Assembly: GCF_000935125.1 (NCBI RefSeq)
Contig: NZ_JRKI01000028.1
Coordinates: 1 to 64,000 of the forward strand
Source: Streptomyces natalensis ATCC 27448
Lineage (GTDB): Bacteria > Actinomycetota > Actinomycetes > Streptomycetales > Streptomycetaceae
Reading direction: 5' to 3'
Length of the DNA stretch: 64,000 nt
A program made the translations under genes and the position numbers. This document shows positions 26,306 through 35,904 of the stretch, one piece after another. The stretch's first letter is position 1. Each line of letters opens with the position of its first letter. Under the pieces are notes generated by a model, which made no database searches, had not been told where the DNA came from, and was given only the letters and a program-made list of their open reading frames with translations.

Positions 26306-27199
26306 TCATGCCGGGTGGTGTTCCTTGGCGGAGGCGGTGATGAGTTCGTCGGTGACCCACCGCGCGACGTGGTCGGGGTAGGGCGCTGCCAGTCCGAGGA
26401 CGATGTGCCGGAAACCGGCGTCGATTGCTTCGCCGATCGCGCCCCGGGTCGCATCGGGGTCGCGGTAGGAGACCGGCAGCACGATGGAGCGTGTGATGGC
26501 GGCGGGATCGCGTCCGATCTCGGCGCAGTAGCGGTCCAACAGTGCGCTGCGCTCGACGGCGTCGCCGATGTCACCGCCCGGGATGTTCCACAGGTCGGCG
26601 TGCTCGGCGACCACGCGCAGCGTGGAGGCGGCGCGTCCGCCGATGAGAAGGGGCGGGTGGGGGCGTTGAACGGGTTTGGGGTTGCCGAAGGCGCCGGTCA
26701 GCTGGATGTGGGTGCCGTGGAAGTCGAACGGTTCGACCTCGGTCCATAGCCGCCGGATCACCGTGCACGCTTCGGCGAGGCTGCCCACCGCCTGCGCTGT
26801 ATCGTGGAAGGGCAGACCATGGGCTTCGTACTCGCGCCGGGCCACCGGATGGCCGGGGCGTGAGCCGACGCCGATGCCGAAGTCGAGGCGTCCGCCGGAG
26901 ACGACGTCGACGGTCGCGGCGGTCTTGGCCAGCATCGCGGGCGGCCGGAAGCGGTTACTGGTCACGAGCACACCCAGCCGCAGTCGCCGAGTATGCGCGG
27001 CGAGGGCGGAGAGCAGTGTCCAGCCTTCGTAGGCCACCCCGTTGGGGTCGCCGCCGATCGGCATGAGGTGATCGAACAGCCACGCGTGCTCGATCACCGG
27101 GATGGTGTCGGCCTCGCGCCAGACCCGCAGGATGTCGTGGTAGTCGACCTGCGAGGGAGCGGTCATGATCCCGAAGCGAGGAGGGAGAGGTTGCGTCAT
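26306..27199 (-). CDS. LLM-class (luciferase-like) F420- or flavin-dependent oxidoreductase
   Basis: 297 aa. The ATG at 27199, preceded by AAAGGA, fits the family start MTQPLPPRFGIMTAPSQVDY. Motifs: HAWLFDHLMPIGGD, LGVLVTSNRFRPPAMLAKTA, RLDFGIGVGSRPGHP and PPLLIGGRAASTLRVVAEHA, as in F420-dependent TIM-barrel enzymes such as Rv-type LLM proteins. The frame remains open upstream, but that part has no family likeness. The gene is downstream of the hydrolase on the same strand, about 240 bases apart, so it is probably transcribed separately. The substrate is unknown. Confidence 0.82.
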   Translation of the reverse strand: MTQPLPPRFGIMTAPSQVDYHDILRVWREADTIPVIEHAWLFDHLMPIGGDPNGVAYEGWTLLSALAAHTRRLRLGVLVTSNRFRPPAMLAKTAATVDVVSGGRLDFGIGVGSRPGHPVARREYEAHGLPFHDTAQAVGSLAEACTVIRRLWTEVEPFDFHGTHIQLTGAFGNPKPVQRPHPPLLIGGRAASTLRVVAEHADLWNIPGGDIGDAVERSALLDRYCAEIGRDPAAITRSIVLPVSYRDPDATRGAIGEAIDAGFRHIVLGLAAPYPDHVARWVTDELITASAKEHHPA

Positions 27200-27441
27200 G
27201 GGACCGTGGTCCTTTCCACGTGGAACCGTGAGGGTTTTCAACGTCGGCAGTGCCGGGGGAACGCGCTGCCCTGACGCGCGTCTGCGGACGAGGACCTGAG
27301 CCGTGCCGGCGGTTCCCGCCCGAGGTACGTCGCCTGGGACGGATGGCGCCTCACGGCACGGCTCAGGGACACCCGGGCGCCCCTGAGCGTGCCGCATACC
27401 AGCACCACCCGCCGAGCGCGGCGCGTCCCGGCGAGGCTCGC

Positions 27442-28383
27442 CTACTTGCTCTGCAACTTCCCCAGCGGGTTGGGGTCTTCTTCCAGTGCGACGGCCGCCT
27501 TCTGCCAGGCGGTGTCCTCGGGATGGAGGGCGCTGCGCAGGAAGGCGGAGGTGAGCTGCTGGATCAGAGCGACGCGTGCGGGACTCTCGTCCGTCGTTTC
27601 GGCGACCTCGTACCCAGGGATGCCTCCGAGCGAGTGCTCTGCCCCGAACAGTGTGAGCAGGCTTTTGCTCCCGGGGCTGTGGGTGTAGGGGTCGGTGAAC
27701 CAGTCCGGTCCGCGCGTGGACAGGGCGGAGTCGTCACCGTCCCCGGCCACGATGAGAGCGGGCGTGGTCATCGTGTCGAAGGACGGCTTCATGAAGGGGA
27801 GGTTCTCGGCGGCGAACGGGGTCAGGTCGTCGCCCAGGCCGGTCAGGGCGAGCAGCACACCCGCCTTGATACGGGGGTCGGACAGGTCCTCGCCAGGAAC
27901 ACCGTCGGAGTCGAGGACACGCGCGCCCAGCAGCGTGCTCGCCGTCTGGGCTCCCCAGGAGTGGCCGGCCACGGCGATGCGGCTGCGGTCGAGGCGCCCG
28001 CCGAGGCCCGGTACGGCGGCTTCCAGAACGTCGAGTCCGTCCAGCACGCGCGTGAGGTCCTCGATGCGGAAGCGCCAGATCCGCGGCGTACGGGGGTCCT
28101 CGGCGGGGATGCCGAGCGTCCTGGAGTCGAGGTGGGTGGGCTGCAGGACCGCGAAGCCGTGGGCGGCCCAGTAGTCCGCCAGCGGGGCGTAGCCGTTCAT
28201 CGACCAGCCGAAGCCGTGCGAGAGGACGATGACGGGCAGGTCACTGCCGGTCGCGGGGGCGGACACGCGGACCTGGAGATCCTCGCCGCGGGCCGGGGCG
28301 GGCAGGATGACCGGCTTCGCGGATATCACCGTGGTGGTCGCGTGCGCGGTCTTTTGCGCATGCGTGATGCTCGAATCGGACAT
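27442..28383 (-). CDS. alpha/beta hydrolase, chlorophyllase/PAF-acetylhydrolase-like
   Basis: A 313-aa cytosolic hydrolase. It has the oxyanion loop IVLSHGFGWSMNGYAPLADY, nucleophile elbow VAGHSWGAQ, acid region IVAGDGDDSA and His in FGAEHSLGG. There is no signal peptide, so it acts inside the cell. It is divergent from a TetR gene with a two-arm operator in between, suggesting detoxification of an inducing ester or lactone. Confidence 0.8.
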   Translation of the reverse strand: MSDSSITHAQKTAHATTTVISAKPVILPAPARGEDLQVRVSAPATGSDLPVIVLSHGFGWSMNGYAPLADYWAAHGFAVLQPTHLDSRTLGIPAEDPRTPRIWRFRIEDLTRVLDGLDVLEAAVPGLGGRLDRSRIAVAGHSWGAQTASTLLGARVLDSDGVPGEDLSDPRIKAGVLLALTGLGDDLTPFAAENLPFMKPSFDTMTTPALIVAGDGDDSALSTRGPDWFTDPYTHSPGSKSLLTLFGAEHSLGGIPGYEVAETTDESPARVALIQQLTSAFLRSALHPEDTAWQKAAVALEEDPNPLGKLQSK

Positions 28384-28530
28384 GGCAGTGCTTCCGTTCG
28401 GTGTATTTGCGTGGTGGTGTGATGGACCCGGCGATCAGCGGCGCCGCAGTGCCGGGGCGAGGAGAGGGCGAAGCGGGAAGGCGGTGCGCGGCTTGGGTGC
28501 CGCGCCCCTGTTCTGGCATCATGAGCAAAA

Positions 28531-28569
28531 CGGAACGTTGCTCCGATAACAATACGGAGCAGTGTTCCG
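28531..28569. promoter_or_regulatory. inverted-repeat TetR operator candidate
   Basis: Arms CGGAACGTTGCTCCG (28531-28545) and CGGAGCAGTGTTCCG (28555-28569) match at 13 of 15 positions with a nine-base AT-rich spacer, between the divergent hydrolase and TetR genes. Confidence 0.65.
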
Positions 28570-28602
28570 GTTTGCAAGGTCAGTCACGGAAGGAGCGCCG
28601 CG

Positions 28603-29211
28603 GTGAACGACAGCGGCCAGGGCACGGGAAGCACAGCCGGGTCCAAGCGCAAGGACGCCCGCCGCAACCAGCAGACCCTGCTGGACGCGGCCGCCGCGGT
28701 CTTCGTCACCTCGGGCGTGGAAGCGCCGGTACGCGACATCGCGGCCGAGGCCGGCGTCGGGATGGGCACGATCTACCGCCACTTCCCCACCCGGGCAGAT
28801 CTGATCATCGCCGTCTACCGCCACCAGGTCGACGCCTGCGCCGAAGCCGGCCCGGCCCTGCTGGCGACCGGCCCGACACCCCATGCCGCCCTCGGGCGGT
28901 GGGTCAACCTCTTCGTCGACTTCCTGGTCACCAAGCACGGCCTCGCCGCCGCGATGCAGACCGACAACACCGGCTTCGAGACACTGCACGCCTACTTCCT
29001 CGACCGCCTCCTGCCGGTATGCACCCAACTCCTCGACGCTGCCGCCGCCTCCGGTGAGATCCGCTCCGGCCTCGACGCCTACCCACTCATGCGCGGCATC
29101 GGAAACCTCTGCATCGGCGCCGAAAGCGACCCCCACTACGACGCACGCCCACTGGTCGCACTCCTCGTCGCAGGACTACGCCAACCGCCGGGAGATCAGA
29201 CGCCGCGCTGA
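28603..29211 (+). CDS. TetR-family transcriptional regulator
   Basis: 202 aa. The GTG at 28603 follows GGAAGGAG. The HTH is LLDAAAAVFVTSGVEAPVRD with IAAEAGVGMGTIYRHFPTRA, and the C-terminal domain is of the type seen in TetR repressors beside oxidoreductases and hydrolases (GLAAAMQTDNTGFETLHAYF). It is divergent from the chlorophyllase-like hydrolase and probably represses it through the repeat at 28531-28569. Confidence 0.87.
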   Translation: MNDSGQGTGSTAGSKRKDARRNQQTLLDAAAAVFVTSGVEAPVRDIAAEAGVGMGTIYRHFPTRADLIIAVYRHQVDACAEAGPALLATGPTPHAALGRWVNLFVDFLVTKHGLAAAMQTDNTGFETLHAYFLDRLLPVCTQLLDAAAASGEIRSGLDAYPLMRGIGNLCIGAESDPHYDARPLVALLVAGLRQPPGDQTPR

Positions 29212-29488
29212 CGTCGTCCCTGTCTTCCCCGGCCCCGCCGCCTTTCTCCGCCCGGCCACCGCCGTCCTGGCCGAACTCCACGGCGAACGGATCGCCTTCC
29301 CCCCCCCGCTACGCCTCCGGGCCTGCGGGTGAGTTGGCGCTGCGCAGTGACGAGCCGGCGAGCTGCTGTCCGGTGGCTTCCAGCAGGTTGGCCGGCGCGG
29401 CGCTGACGGGCTAGCCGTCGTGGTTCGACGGGCGTGAACGGTTCGAGGATCACTTGTAACGTTCGACGCGCAGGCCGCACTGAGGGGT

Positions 29489-29690
29489 ATGAGCCATGAC
29501 GACCTGCGTGCACTGTTCCTCAACTGCACGCCGAAGAAGAGCCCGGAGCGCAGCCACACGCAGGGCCTGATCGACCTCAGCTCGCGGATCATGGAGAAGC
29601 AGGGCGTTCAGGTCGAGCACCTGCGGCCGATCGACCATGCGATCGCCACCGCGGTGTGGCCAGACATGACCGCCCACGAAGCAACAGCAC
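29489..29690 (+). pseudogene. N-terminal fragment of an NAD(P)H-dependent FMN reductase
   Basis: About 60 residues of a flavodoxin-fold reductase (LRALFLNCTPKKSPERSHT, QGLIDLSSRIMEKQGVQVEH, ATAVWPDM), then an abrupt change at about 29690 into opposite-strand sigma-factor sequence. The flavin-binding loop begins, but the remainder of the enzyme is gone. Confidence 0.65.
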
Positions 29691-30062
29691 CGCTCGCTGG
29701 TTCGGCGGCAGCAGTTGTACGGCGGTCACGAACGCGAGCGAGATCGCCTCGCGAGACTCGCACCGGGCCTCGGGCCCTGGGGCGCTGCCGCGGCCACGTC
29801 GGCCGCGGACGACCGCAGCATGTTGAGGCACCGGTTGGTGGCGATGCGGTACAGCCAGGTGCGGATGGACGACCGCCCTTCGAACCCGGCCGACCCATGC
29901 CGACAGCAACGCCTCTTGCAGAGCCTCCTCGGCGTCCTGCACCGATCCGAGCATGCGAGAGCAGTGCACCTGCATCTCGCAGCGGTACGGCTCGATCAGC
30001 GCGGCGAACGCGTCACGCTCACCCGCCCGCGCCGGCTGGAGCAGTTCGTCCGACACGGGCAC
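29691..30062 (-). pseudogene. ECF RNA polymerase sigma factor relic
   Basis: Region 2 is clear (ARAGERDAFAALIEPYRCEM, HCSRMLGSVQDAEEALQEAL). A frameshift follows, with family sequence (RTWLYRIATNRCLNMLR) in another frame, then a return to LAFVTAVQLLPPNQRAVLLL. It is cut within region 4 at 29690 by the reductase fragment, so the DNA-binding helix is missing. It is divergent from the SDR relic at 30244, which may once have been its target. Confidence 0.65.
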
Positions 30063-30243
30063 CTCTCTCGTCGTCGTCCCACTCAGTTAGTGACACCGGC
30101 GGCCGACGAAACTGGTCACCACCGGCGCGCCCAGTTTCCGACGGCCGCCGTGTCCATCTCTGTGCAAGGCCGCACCAGCAGAGCTGAAACGGAGAAGGTC
30201 ACCATGCCGATGGCCGGCTCAGTCCGAAGGAGGATGACCCGTC

Positions 30244-30985
30244 ATGACCGATCTATCGGATTCCACCACTCTCGTCGTCGGAGCGAGCCGAGGGCTGCGG
30301 CGCGGCATCGCGGGTGCACTCGCCGACGCCGGCCCTCCGGTGACCGCGGTCAGCCGGACCATTCACGCGGCCGCCCGTTCGGACATCCGCACCGAGGCCG
30401 CAGATGCCGCCGAAGCCGGGACGCCCGGGTGCCTCCTGGGCCGCTACGAACCGGCGCCGTCGTCCTGGTGGCCGGCGCCGCCCCGATCATGCGTCCGCTT
30501 CAGCAACAAACATGGGAGCCGTTCTCGGTCGACCGGCACGCCGACGTCCGCATCGCATTCCACTGGCTGCGCGAGGCCCTGCTCCGTCCGTTGGCACCCG
30601 GCAGTCGGATGGTCGTGGTCAGCAGTGGGGCCGCACTGGCCGGGTCGCCGCTCGGCGGCGGACACGCGGGGGCCAAGGCCACCCAGCGCCTCATGACCGC
30701 CTAAGCACGGGACGAAGCCGAGCACACCGCCCTGGGCATCACCTTCACTGCCGTGCTGCCTCGGCACACGCCCCTCACCGAGCTCCGTCGGCCCGCTGTG
30801 CAGGCGTACGAGGCGCGCGCCAGCCAGTCCGAGGACGAGTACGTCCGGCAGCAGGGCGAACCGCTGACCCCCGAGGGCGCCGGTGCCGCCGTGATCGAGC
30901 GGCTCACCGCGAGGCCGCCACCGTCGCCCCGGCCTATCTGCTCACTGCGGCCGGTCTGCACGAAACTGTCCTGCCCCCTTGTGAC
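30244..30985 (+). pseudogene. SDR-family oxidoreductase, frameshifts plus nonsense codon
   Basis: It starts with a good ATG and TTLVVGASRGLRRGIAGALA, then breaks near 30400. It continues in another frame with GAVVLVAGAAPIMRPL, SRMVVVSSGAALAGSPLGGG and HAGAKATQRLMTA. A TAA at 30702-30704 then stands where homologues have a Tyr codon (TAY followed by ARDEAE). Family sequence resumes after the stop (ALGITFTAVLPRHTPLTEL) and again one frame over (AATVAPAYLLTAAGL). At least two indels and one point mutation make it inactive. Confidence 0.65.
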
Positions 30986-31218
30986 CGGTTTTGCAGGGAC
31001 ATGCCAAGAGGTGCCACGGTGTGGTGGCAGGAGTAGACAGGAAGCGTGTCGGTCGACGAGCCGGACGGGGACGAGGTCCTACCGGAGCTGTGCAGCGTAC
31101 CGGTGTGCGCCGTGCTGGTGTCGGCCGACCCTGGACGCAAGGGGCCCTGCTGAGCAGCGCCCCTCACACCCCTGGCCCAGCGCATGAGCTCGGACCGAAC
31201 TGGAAGGTGAATGTCACC

Positions 31219-31944
31219 ATGAAGACACCCCCGATCGTTCCACCGCAGGAGTGGGAGGCCGCGCGCCAGCAGCTGCTCGTGGAAGAAAAGCAGCTGACCC
31301 ACGCTCGTGACGCACTGGCCGCCAAGCGCCGGCGGATGCCATGGCAGGCGGTGGAGAAGCAATACGAGTTCGACGGACCCGAGGGGAGGGCAAGTCTGCT
31401 TGACCTGTTCGAGGGGCGTCGTCAGTTGATCCTCTACCGCGCCTTCTTCGAGCCCGGCGTGTTCGGCTGGCCCGACCACGCCTGCCGCGGCTGCTCCATG
31501 CTTGCTGACCAGGTCGGCCACCTTGCCCATCTGAACGCCCGCGACACCACTCTCGTCTTCGCCTCGCGCGCGCCGCAGCCGGACGTCGGACGTCTGAAGG
31601 CACGGATGGGCTGGGCGATGCCCTGGTACACGATCATCGACGATTTCGACACCGACTTCGGTGTGGACGAGTGGCACGGCACGAACTCGTTCGTCCGCGA
31701 TGGCGACCGCGTGTTCCGCACATACTTCGTCAATGCCCGCGGCGACGAGGCGATGGGGAGCCTCTGGAGCTACCTCGACATCACCGCGCTCGGGCGGCAG
31801 GAGACATGGGAGCACTCGCCCGAGGGCTATCCCCAAACCCCGCCGTACGAATGGTGGAACTGGCACGACGCATACGGCGAAGCCGAGCCGGCACCGGAGT
31901 GGGTGGCCCAAACCAGCCGAGGCGCCCGACGCCGGCCTGACTAA
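31219..31944 (+). CDS. DUF899 thioredoxin-like protein
   Basis: A 241-aa protein of the DUF899 family (predicted thioredoxin-like fold). GGAAGGTGA precedes the ATG at 31219 by eight bases. Family segments: PPQEWEAARQQLLVEEKQLT, ALAAKRRRMPW, LYRAFFEPGV, HACRGCSMLADQVGHLAHLN and MGWAMPWYTI. The CRGC pair could be a redox site. Close relatives are encoded near stress or detoxification genes, but no reaction is established. A second, fragmentary DUF899 copy lies at 38190-38469. Confidence 0.8.
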   Translation: MKTPPIVPPQEWEAARQQLLVEEKQLTHARDALAAKRRRMPWQAVEKQYEFDGPEGRASLLDLFEGRRQLILYRAFFEPGVFGWPDHACRGCSMLADQVGHLAHLNARDTTLVFASRAPQPDVGRLKARMGWAMPWYTIIDDFDTDFGVDEWHGTNSFVRDGDRVFRTYFVNARGDEAMGSLWSYLDITALGRQETWEHSPEGYPQTPPYEWWNWHDAYGEAEPAPEWVAQTSRGARRRPD

Positions 31945-32219
31945 AACCCGACCCGTTACGCCCGTACCGGCTCCCGTCGGACGAGGGATCTCGGAGCAGG
32001 TAGCCGAGACCGGAAGCGTGAAAGAGCTGTCATCACCGTGTTCGACGACGACCCGAGCACGGATGCGTACATGGTCATGGTCGCGGCTGTCGTGGCCAGC
32101 GGGCGATTGCCTGTGCCCCGGACACGGCCGAAGCGCGAAAGGAGTGGTTGGCGGGCGCCGCTTCCCCCACACCGTCCTGTCGACCTCAGTGGCTCGCTAC
32201 ACCAACCGGGGAGACCAAG

Positions 32220-32813
32220 ATGGGAAAGATCATCATCAGCGAGAACGTCTCGCTCGACGGTGTCGTCCAGGACCCGACCGGTGAGGAGGGCTTCAACCGC
32301 GGCGGCTGGTTCCTCCAGATGGGGGACAAAGACCGCGAAGCATGGACCAAGCTCGCGCTCGACGAAGCCCTGGGCGCCGAAGCCCTACTGCTTGGCCGGC
32401 GGAGCGACGAGTGGTTCGCCGCGCGGTGGCTCTCCCGCAGTGGTGAGTGGGCGGACAGACTGAACAGCATGCCCAAGTACGTCGTGTCCTCGACACTCCA
32501 GGAGCCCAAGTGGAGCAACTCGACGGCTTTCAAGGGCAGGGTACTGACGGGCGACGTGGTGGACGAAGTCTCGAAGCTGAAGCAGGAGCTGGACGGCGAC
32601 ATCGTCGTCTACGCCAGCATCCAGCTCGTGCACATGCTTATGGAGCACGACCTTGTCGACGAACTGCGGCTCACCATGTTCCCGGTCGTGCTCGGGGCCG
32701 GCAAGCTCCTCTTCGCCGAGCTCAGCGACAAGAAACCGATGCGCCTCATCAACACCCGCACCGTTGGTGACAGCCTCGCCTTCCTCACATACCAGCCCGT
32801 CCGAGATGGTTAG
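32220..32813 (+). CDS. dihydrofolate reductase-like (RibD C-terminal domain) protein
   Basis: 197 aa of the RibD_C/DHFR-like family: MGKIIISENVSLDGVVQDP at the start, EALLLGRRSDEWFAARW, YVVSSTLQEPKW and VVYASIQLVHMLMEHDLVDEL, LRLTMFPVVLGAGKLLF. Such single-domain proteins are NAD(P)H-binding reductases of uncertain substrate. GGGGAG precedes the ATG. The stop codon TAG (32811-32813) coincides with the first bases of the adjoining IS5 terminal repeat, so the insertion may have trimmed or replaced the natural end. Confidence 0.8.
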   Translation: MGKIIISENVSLDGVVQDPTGEEGFNRGGWFLQMGDKDREAWTKLALDEALGAEALLLGRRSDEWFAARWLSRSGEWADRLNSMPKYVVSSTLQEPKWSNSTAFKGRVLTGDVVDEVSKLKQELDGDIVVYASIQLVHMLMEHDLVDELRLTMFPVVLGAGKLLFAELSDKKPMRLINTRTVGDSLAFLTYQPVRDG

Positions 32814-33913
32814 GGCGCGTATCGAGTCGTGATCAGTTGGTGGTCCGGGTGAGGTCTTTGATCCAGATCATCGAGGCGCGCAGATGGAGGCCGGCGAGGT
32901 AGCTGTCCGGGGTCTTGTCGTATCGGGTGGCGACGCCTCGCCAGGCCTTGAGCTTGTTGATCAGACGCTCGACGGTGTTCCTCTCCTTGTCGAGGCCAGT
33001 GTCGTGGCTGACGGGCCGACCGCCCCCTGAGCCCTTCTTCTTCCGGTTGGCGGCCTGGCCCCTCTTCTCCGGGATCACCGCCTTGATGCCGCGTCTGCGC
33101 AGGTGGGCCCGGTTGCCGCGGGAGGAGTAGGTCTTGTCCCCGGTGACGGCGTCCGGCCGGGGTGTGGGGTCGTCCGACGGGGCCACGGACCCGTATCTTC
33201 CCCAGCACGGGGATGAACTGCGGGCTGTCCGCGGCCTGGCCGACGGTCAGCACGAACGCCGGCGGGCGGCACTTGCGGTCGGCAGCGAGGTGAACCTTGC
33301 TGGTCTGTCCGCCCCTGGAACGTCCCAGGAGGGCGGCCTTCAGCCGGAGTTTCCGCCGACGCCGGATGCGCTGTCGCTCCTCCCGCCCGGGATCGCTCGC
33401 GACGTCGTATCCGTCTTGTTCTTCGAGGCTGCCCCTTTTGACCTGGCCTTCTCCGCCTCGGCGGCAGCCTTCTCCAGTGCGCCGAGGTCGTCCTGGCCCA
33501 GGCGCATCCCGGCCGCGTCATGGTGAGCGCGCGCGGTGGTGGAGTCGATGCCGACCAGGGACAGGTCCACCGCACCCCGCTTCGCGGCTTGCGCCATCAG
33601 GCCCTCCAGCAGGGCCTCGAGGACACCCGCGTCACGCCACTGCCGGAAGCGGTTGTGGACGGTCGACCAGGCGCCGAACTCCTGCGGCATCTCCCGCCAC
33701 TGCCCGCCGGTCTTGAACCGCCAGGTCACGCCTTCGAACTGCTGCCGCAGCCGCTCGGGGTATGGGCCGTACTCGCCGATCGGCAGGTACGGCCCGATGA
33801 ACTCCCATTCCTCGTCGGTCAGTTGCACTCGCGTCACGCAAGAAGGTCAACCGCTCCAGGTCCCGCCACGAGGGCGAAACCCGCAGATTGATCACGACTC
33901 GATCCACGCCCTA
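32811..33913. mobile_element. IS5-family insertion sequence, complete ends but broken transposase
   Basis: The ends are 25-bp imperfect inverted repeats (32811-32835 and 33889-33913) matching at 23 positions; both share TAGGGCG and ATCGAGTCGTGATCA. Total length is about 1.1 kb. Flanks show at most a TA duplication. The single transposase gene inside is frameshifted, so the element is non-autonomous. Confidence 0.75.
32833..33837 (-). pseudogene. IS5-family transposase, at least two frameshifts
   Basis: It begins at the ATG at 33837 with QLTDEEWEFIGPYLPIGEYG, WREMPQEFGAWSTVHNRFRQ and LVGIDSTTARAHHDA (first catalytic Asp). It shifts near 33340, continues with VLTVGQAADSPQFIPVL, then shifts again into VTGDKTYSSRGNR (second Asp) and ERNTVERLINKLKAWRGVAT (catalytic Glu). 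All parts of the protein are present, but in three frames. Confidence 0.8.
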
Positions 33914-33972
33914 GTAGGCCACTGAGCTTTGTAGTGGGCCACTTCGGTGCTCAACGGGCGAAGGGAATACGT

Positions 33973-34380
33973 TCAGCCGAGGATTGCGGTGGCTTCGATC
34001 TCCACCAGATGGTCGGGGATGTCCAATGCCGCAACGCCCAGCAGGGTGGCCGGCGGTACCGGGGTCATCCCCAGCTTTGCGGACGCCCGACGGATCCCCT
34101 CCAGGAGTGCGGGCATCTTGTCGGAGGTCCAGTCGACGGCGTAGACGGTCAGCTTCACCACATCATCGAAGGAACCGCCGACCTCGGCCAAGGCGGTGGC
34201 GATGTTGAGGTAACACTGCTCGACCTGGGCGGCGAGGTCGCCTGCGCCGACCGTGACTCCCTTGGCATCCCAGGCGACCTGCCCGGCGATGAAGACCAGC
34301 TTCGTCCCCGTCGCGATCGACACCTGCCGATAGACATCGATCTTGGGCAATCCGCTGGGGTTCACCAGTGTGATGGCCAT
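33973..34380 (-). CDS. RidA/YjgF-family protein
   Basis: 135 aa, full length for the family, with AAGGAGG ahead of the ATG. Motifs: VFIAGQVAWDAKGVTVG, QVEQCYLNIATALAEVGGSF, DVVKLTVYAVD and PPATLLGVAALDIPDHLVEI. The canonical catalytic Arg of true RidA is replaced in this segment (PATLLGV), so imine deaminase activity is uncertain. It is divergent from an HxlR regulator at 34524 and probably controlled by it. Confidence 0.85.
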   Translation of the reverse strand: MAITLVNPSGLPKIDVYRQVSIATGTKLVFIAGQVAWDAKGVTVGAGDLAAQVEQCYLNIATALAEVGGSFDDVVKLTVYAVDWTSDKMPALLEGIRRASAKLGMTPVPPATLLGVAALDIPDHLVEIEATAILG

Positions 34381-34523
34381 GCTGCTTGCCTCCTTGTCAC
34401 GGGAGCCCGGGGGCTCGCCGTCACCGGACCAAGACGTCCCTTGGTCTCTTGTGGTTACTCAGGAACCGTAGGAGAGTGGCCGCTGACGTGGAAGTACGCA
34501 CTTTTCAGTGACGGAGGAACCTC

Positions 34524-34904
34524 ATGGTGACCAAGCAGTTCACAGGCTCACCCGACGAAGCGGACCTGAGGCGCGCGGACTCTTTGGCGCGGGAGATCTT
34601 CTCGGACGTCGCCAACAAATGGGCGCTCCTGATCATCGAGGCCCTGGGCGAGCAAACGCTGCGCTTCAGTGAGCTGCGGAACGAAATCGAGGGCATCAGC
34701 CACAAGATGCTCACCCAGAACCTGCGCATGCTCGAACGCAACGGCCTGGTCGAGCGGACGGTGCATCCCGTCGTGCCGCCGCGGGTCGAGTACGCACTCA
34801 CCGAGCCGGGCCAGGCCCTGCGCGTGACGATCGACGGACTGTGCGACTGGACCCACCGTTACCTCGGCCACATCGAGACCTCCCGCCACCGCTTCGACGC
34901 CTAA
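34524..34904 (+). CDS. HxlR-family transcriptional regulator
   Basis: A 126-aa winged-helix protein. FSDVANKWALLIIEALGEQT, LRFSELRNEIEGISHKMLTQ, NLRMLERNGLVERTVHP and PRVEYALTEPG form the standard HxlR domain. ACGGAGGAAC precedes the ATG. It is divergent from the RidA-like gene across 143 bases, where short inverted repeats such as CCAAG/CTTGG (34429-34444) may be operator parts. It lacks the conserved N-terminal Cys of redox-sensing HxlR members. Confidence 0.85.
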   Translation: MVTKQFTGSPDEADLRRADSLAREIFSDVANKWALLIIEALGEQTLRFSELRNEIEGISHKMLTQNLRMLERNGLVERTVHPVVPPRVEYALTEPGQALRVTIDGLCDWTHRYLGHIETSRHRFDA

Positions 34905-35013
34905 AGGGGGCGATCGCGTCGCTACCCGGCGGCCCAGTGGGATGCTCAGAGTGGCCAACTAGCGTACTCAGCCGCATGCAAGCAGCCGATTGATCGCGAC
35001 ATCACACATCGCC

Positions 35014-35901
35014 CTAGCTGCCCGCGCAGGCTGCCGGTCCTGTCCAGGTCTGCCAGGCGGTTTCCCAGCCGCCCGGGTCGTTGGTGTGGACGCTCGGGCC
35101 GGCCCAGGCGATGTAGCCGTCGGGGCGGAGAGGAGCGCGGGGCCGTCCTCGGTGCGGCGGGCCTGTGCGAGCAGGGTGTTGAGACGTGGAGCCTCGGCTT
35201 GTTCGACGGGTGCGGTGTCGGGGAGCTGGTGGTGGCGGTCCCAGGTCATGGACAGGTACCAGGCGGGGCGGGCCTTGCCATAGGGCACGAGGAAGCCGAA
35301 GCAGTCGCGGGTGCTGCCGAGGTGAGCCCGGTTCCTGCCGGACCGTGCGCGAGGCGGACGTCGGCCAGGACGACGGAGGACAGGACTGATGTGCCGGGGA
35401 AGTCGACGCCCAGCAGATCGCGAACGGTGCTGTGGGCGCCGTCCGCGCCGACGACGTACTGGGCCCTCCAAGTGGACGTCTCCCCTCCGCCTTTAGGGCG
35501 GGCGGTGACGGTCACCGCGTCGGTGTCCTGGTCGAGGCCGGTGACTTCGATGCCGCGCAGCACCGCCGCGCCCTGCTTGCGGGCGTGGCGTTCGGGGGCC
35601 TGGTCGACGTTGGTCTGCGGGGTGATCATCCCGTACGGGTAGCGGGAGGGCAGGTGGGTACGGTCGACGGCCACACCGGAGAAGAGATTCACGCGTCCGG
35701 TGGTGCTGGCATCCGCCAGCAGTTCGTCGACCAGGCCGCGGCTGTCGAGGACTTCCAGGGTGCGGGCCATGGTGGCGAAGGCGCGGCTGGAGGGGTTGAT
35801 GGACGGCCAGCGCTCCAGCACGGTGACCGTGCGGCCGGCGCGGGCGAGATCGCCGGCGACGGTCATGCCGTGGGCCCGCCACCCACTACGAGCACGCCCA
35901 T
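35014..35901 (-). pseudogene. FAD-dependent monooxygenase, heavily decayed
   Basis: It starts at the ATG at 35901 with VLVVGGGPT, where a missing G breaks the frame inside the FAD-binding loop. The next frame continues with MTVAGDLARAGRTVTVLERW, ATMARTLEVLDSRGLVDELL and YVVGADGAHSTVRDLLGV. A further shift gives FGFLVPYGKARPAWY and WDRHHQLPDTAPVEQAE. The GD motif region is deleted; only the C-terminal PDGYIAWAGPSV remains, ending in TAG at 35014. Confidence 0.65.
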
Positions 35902-35904
35902 GCG

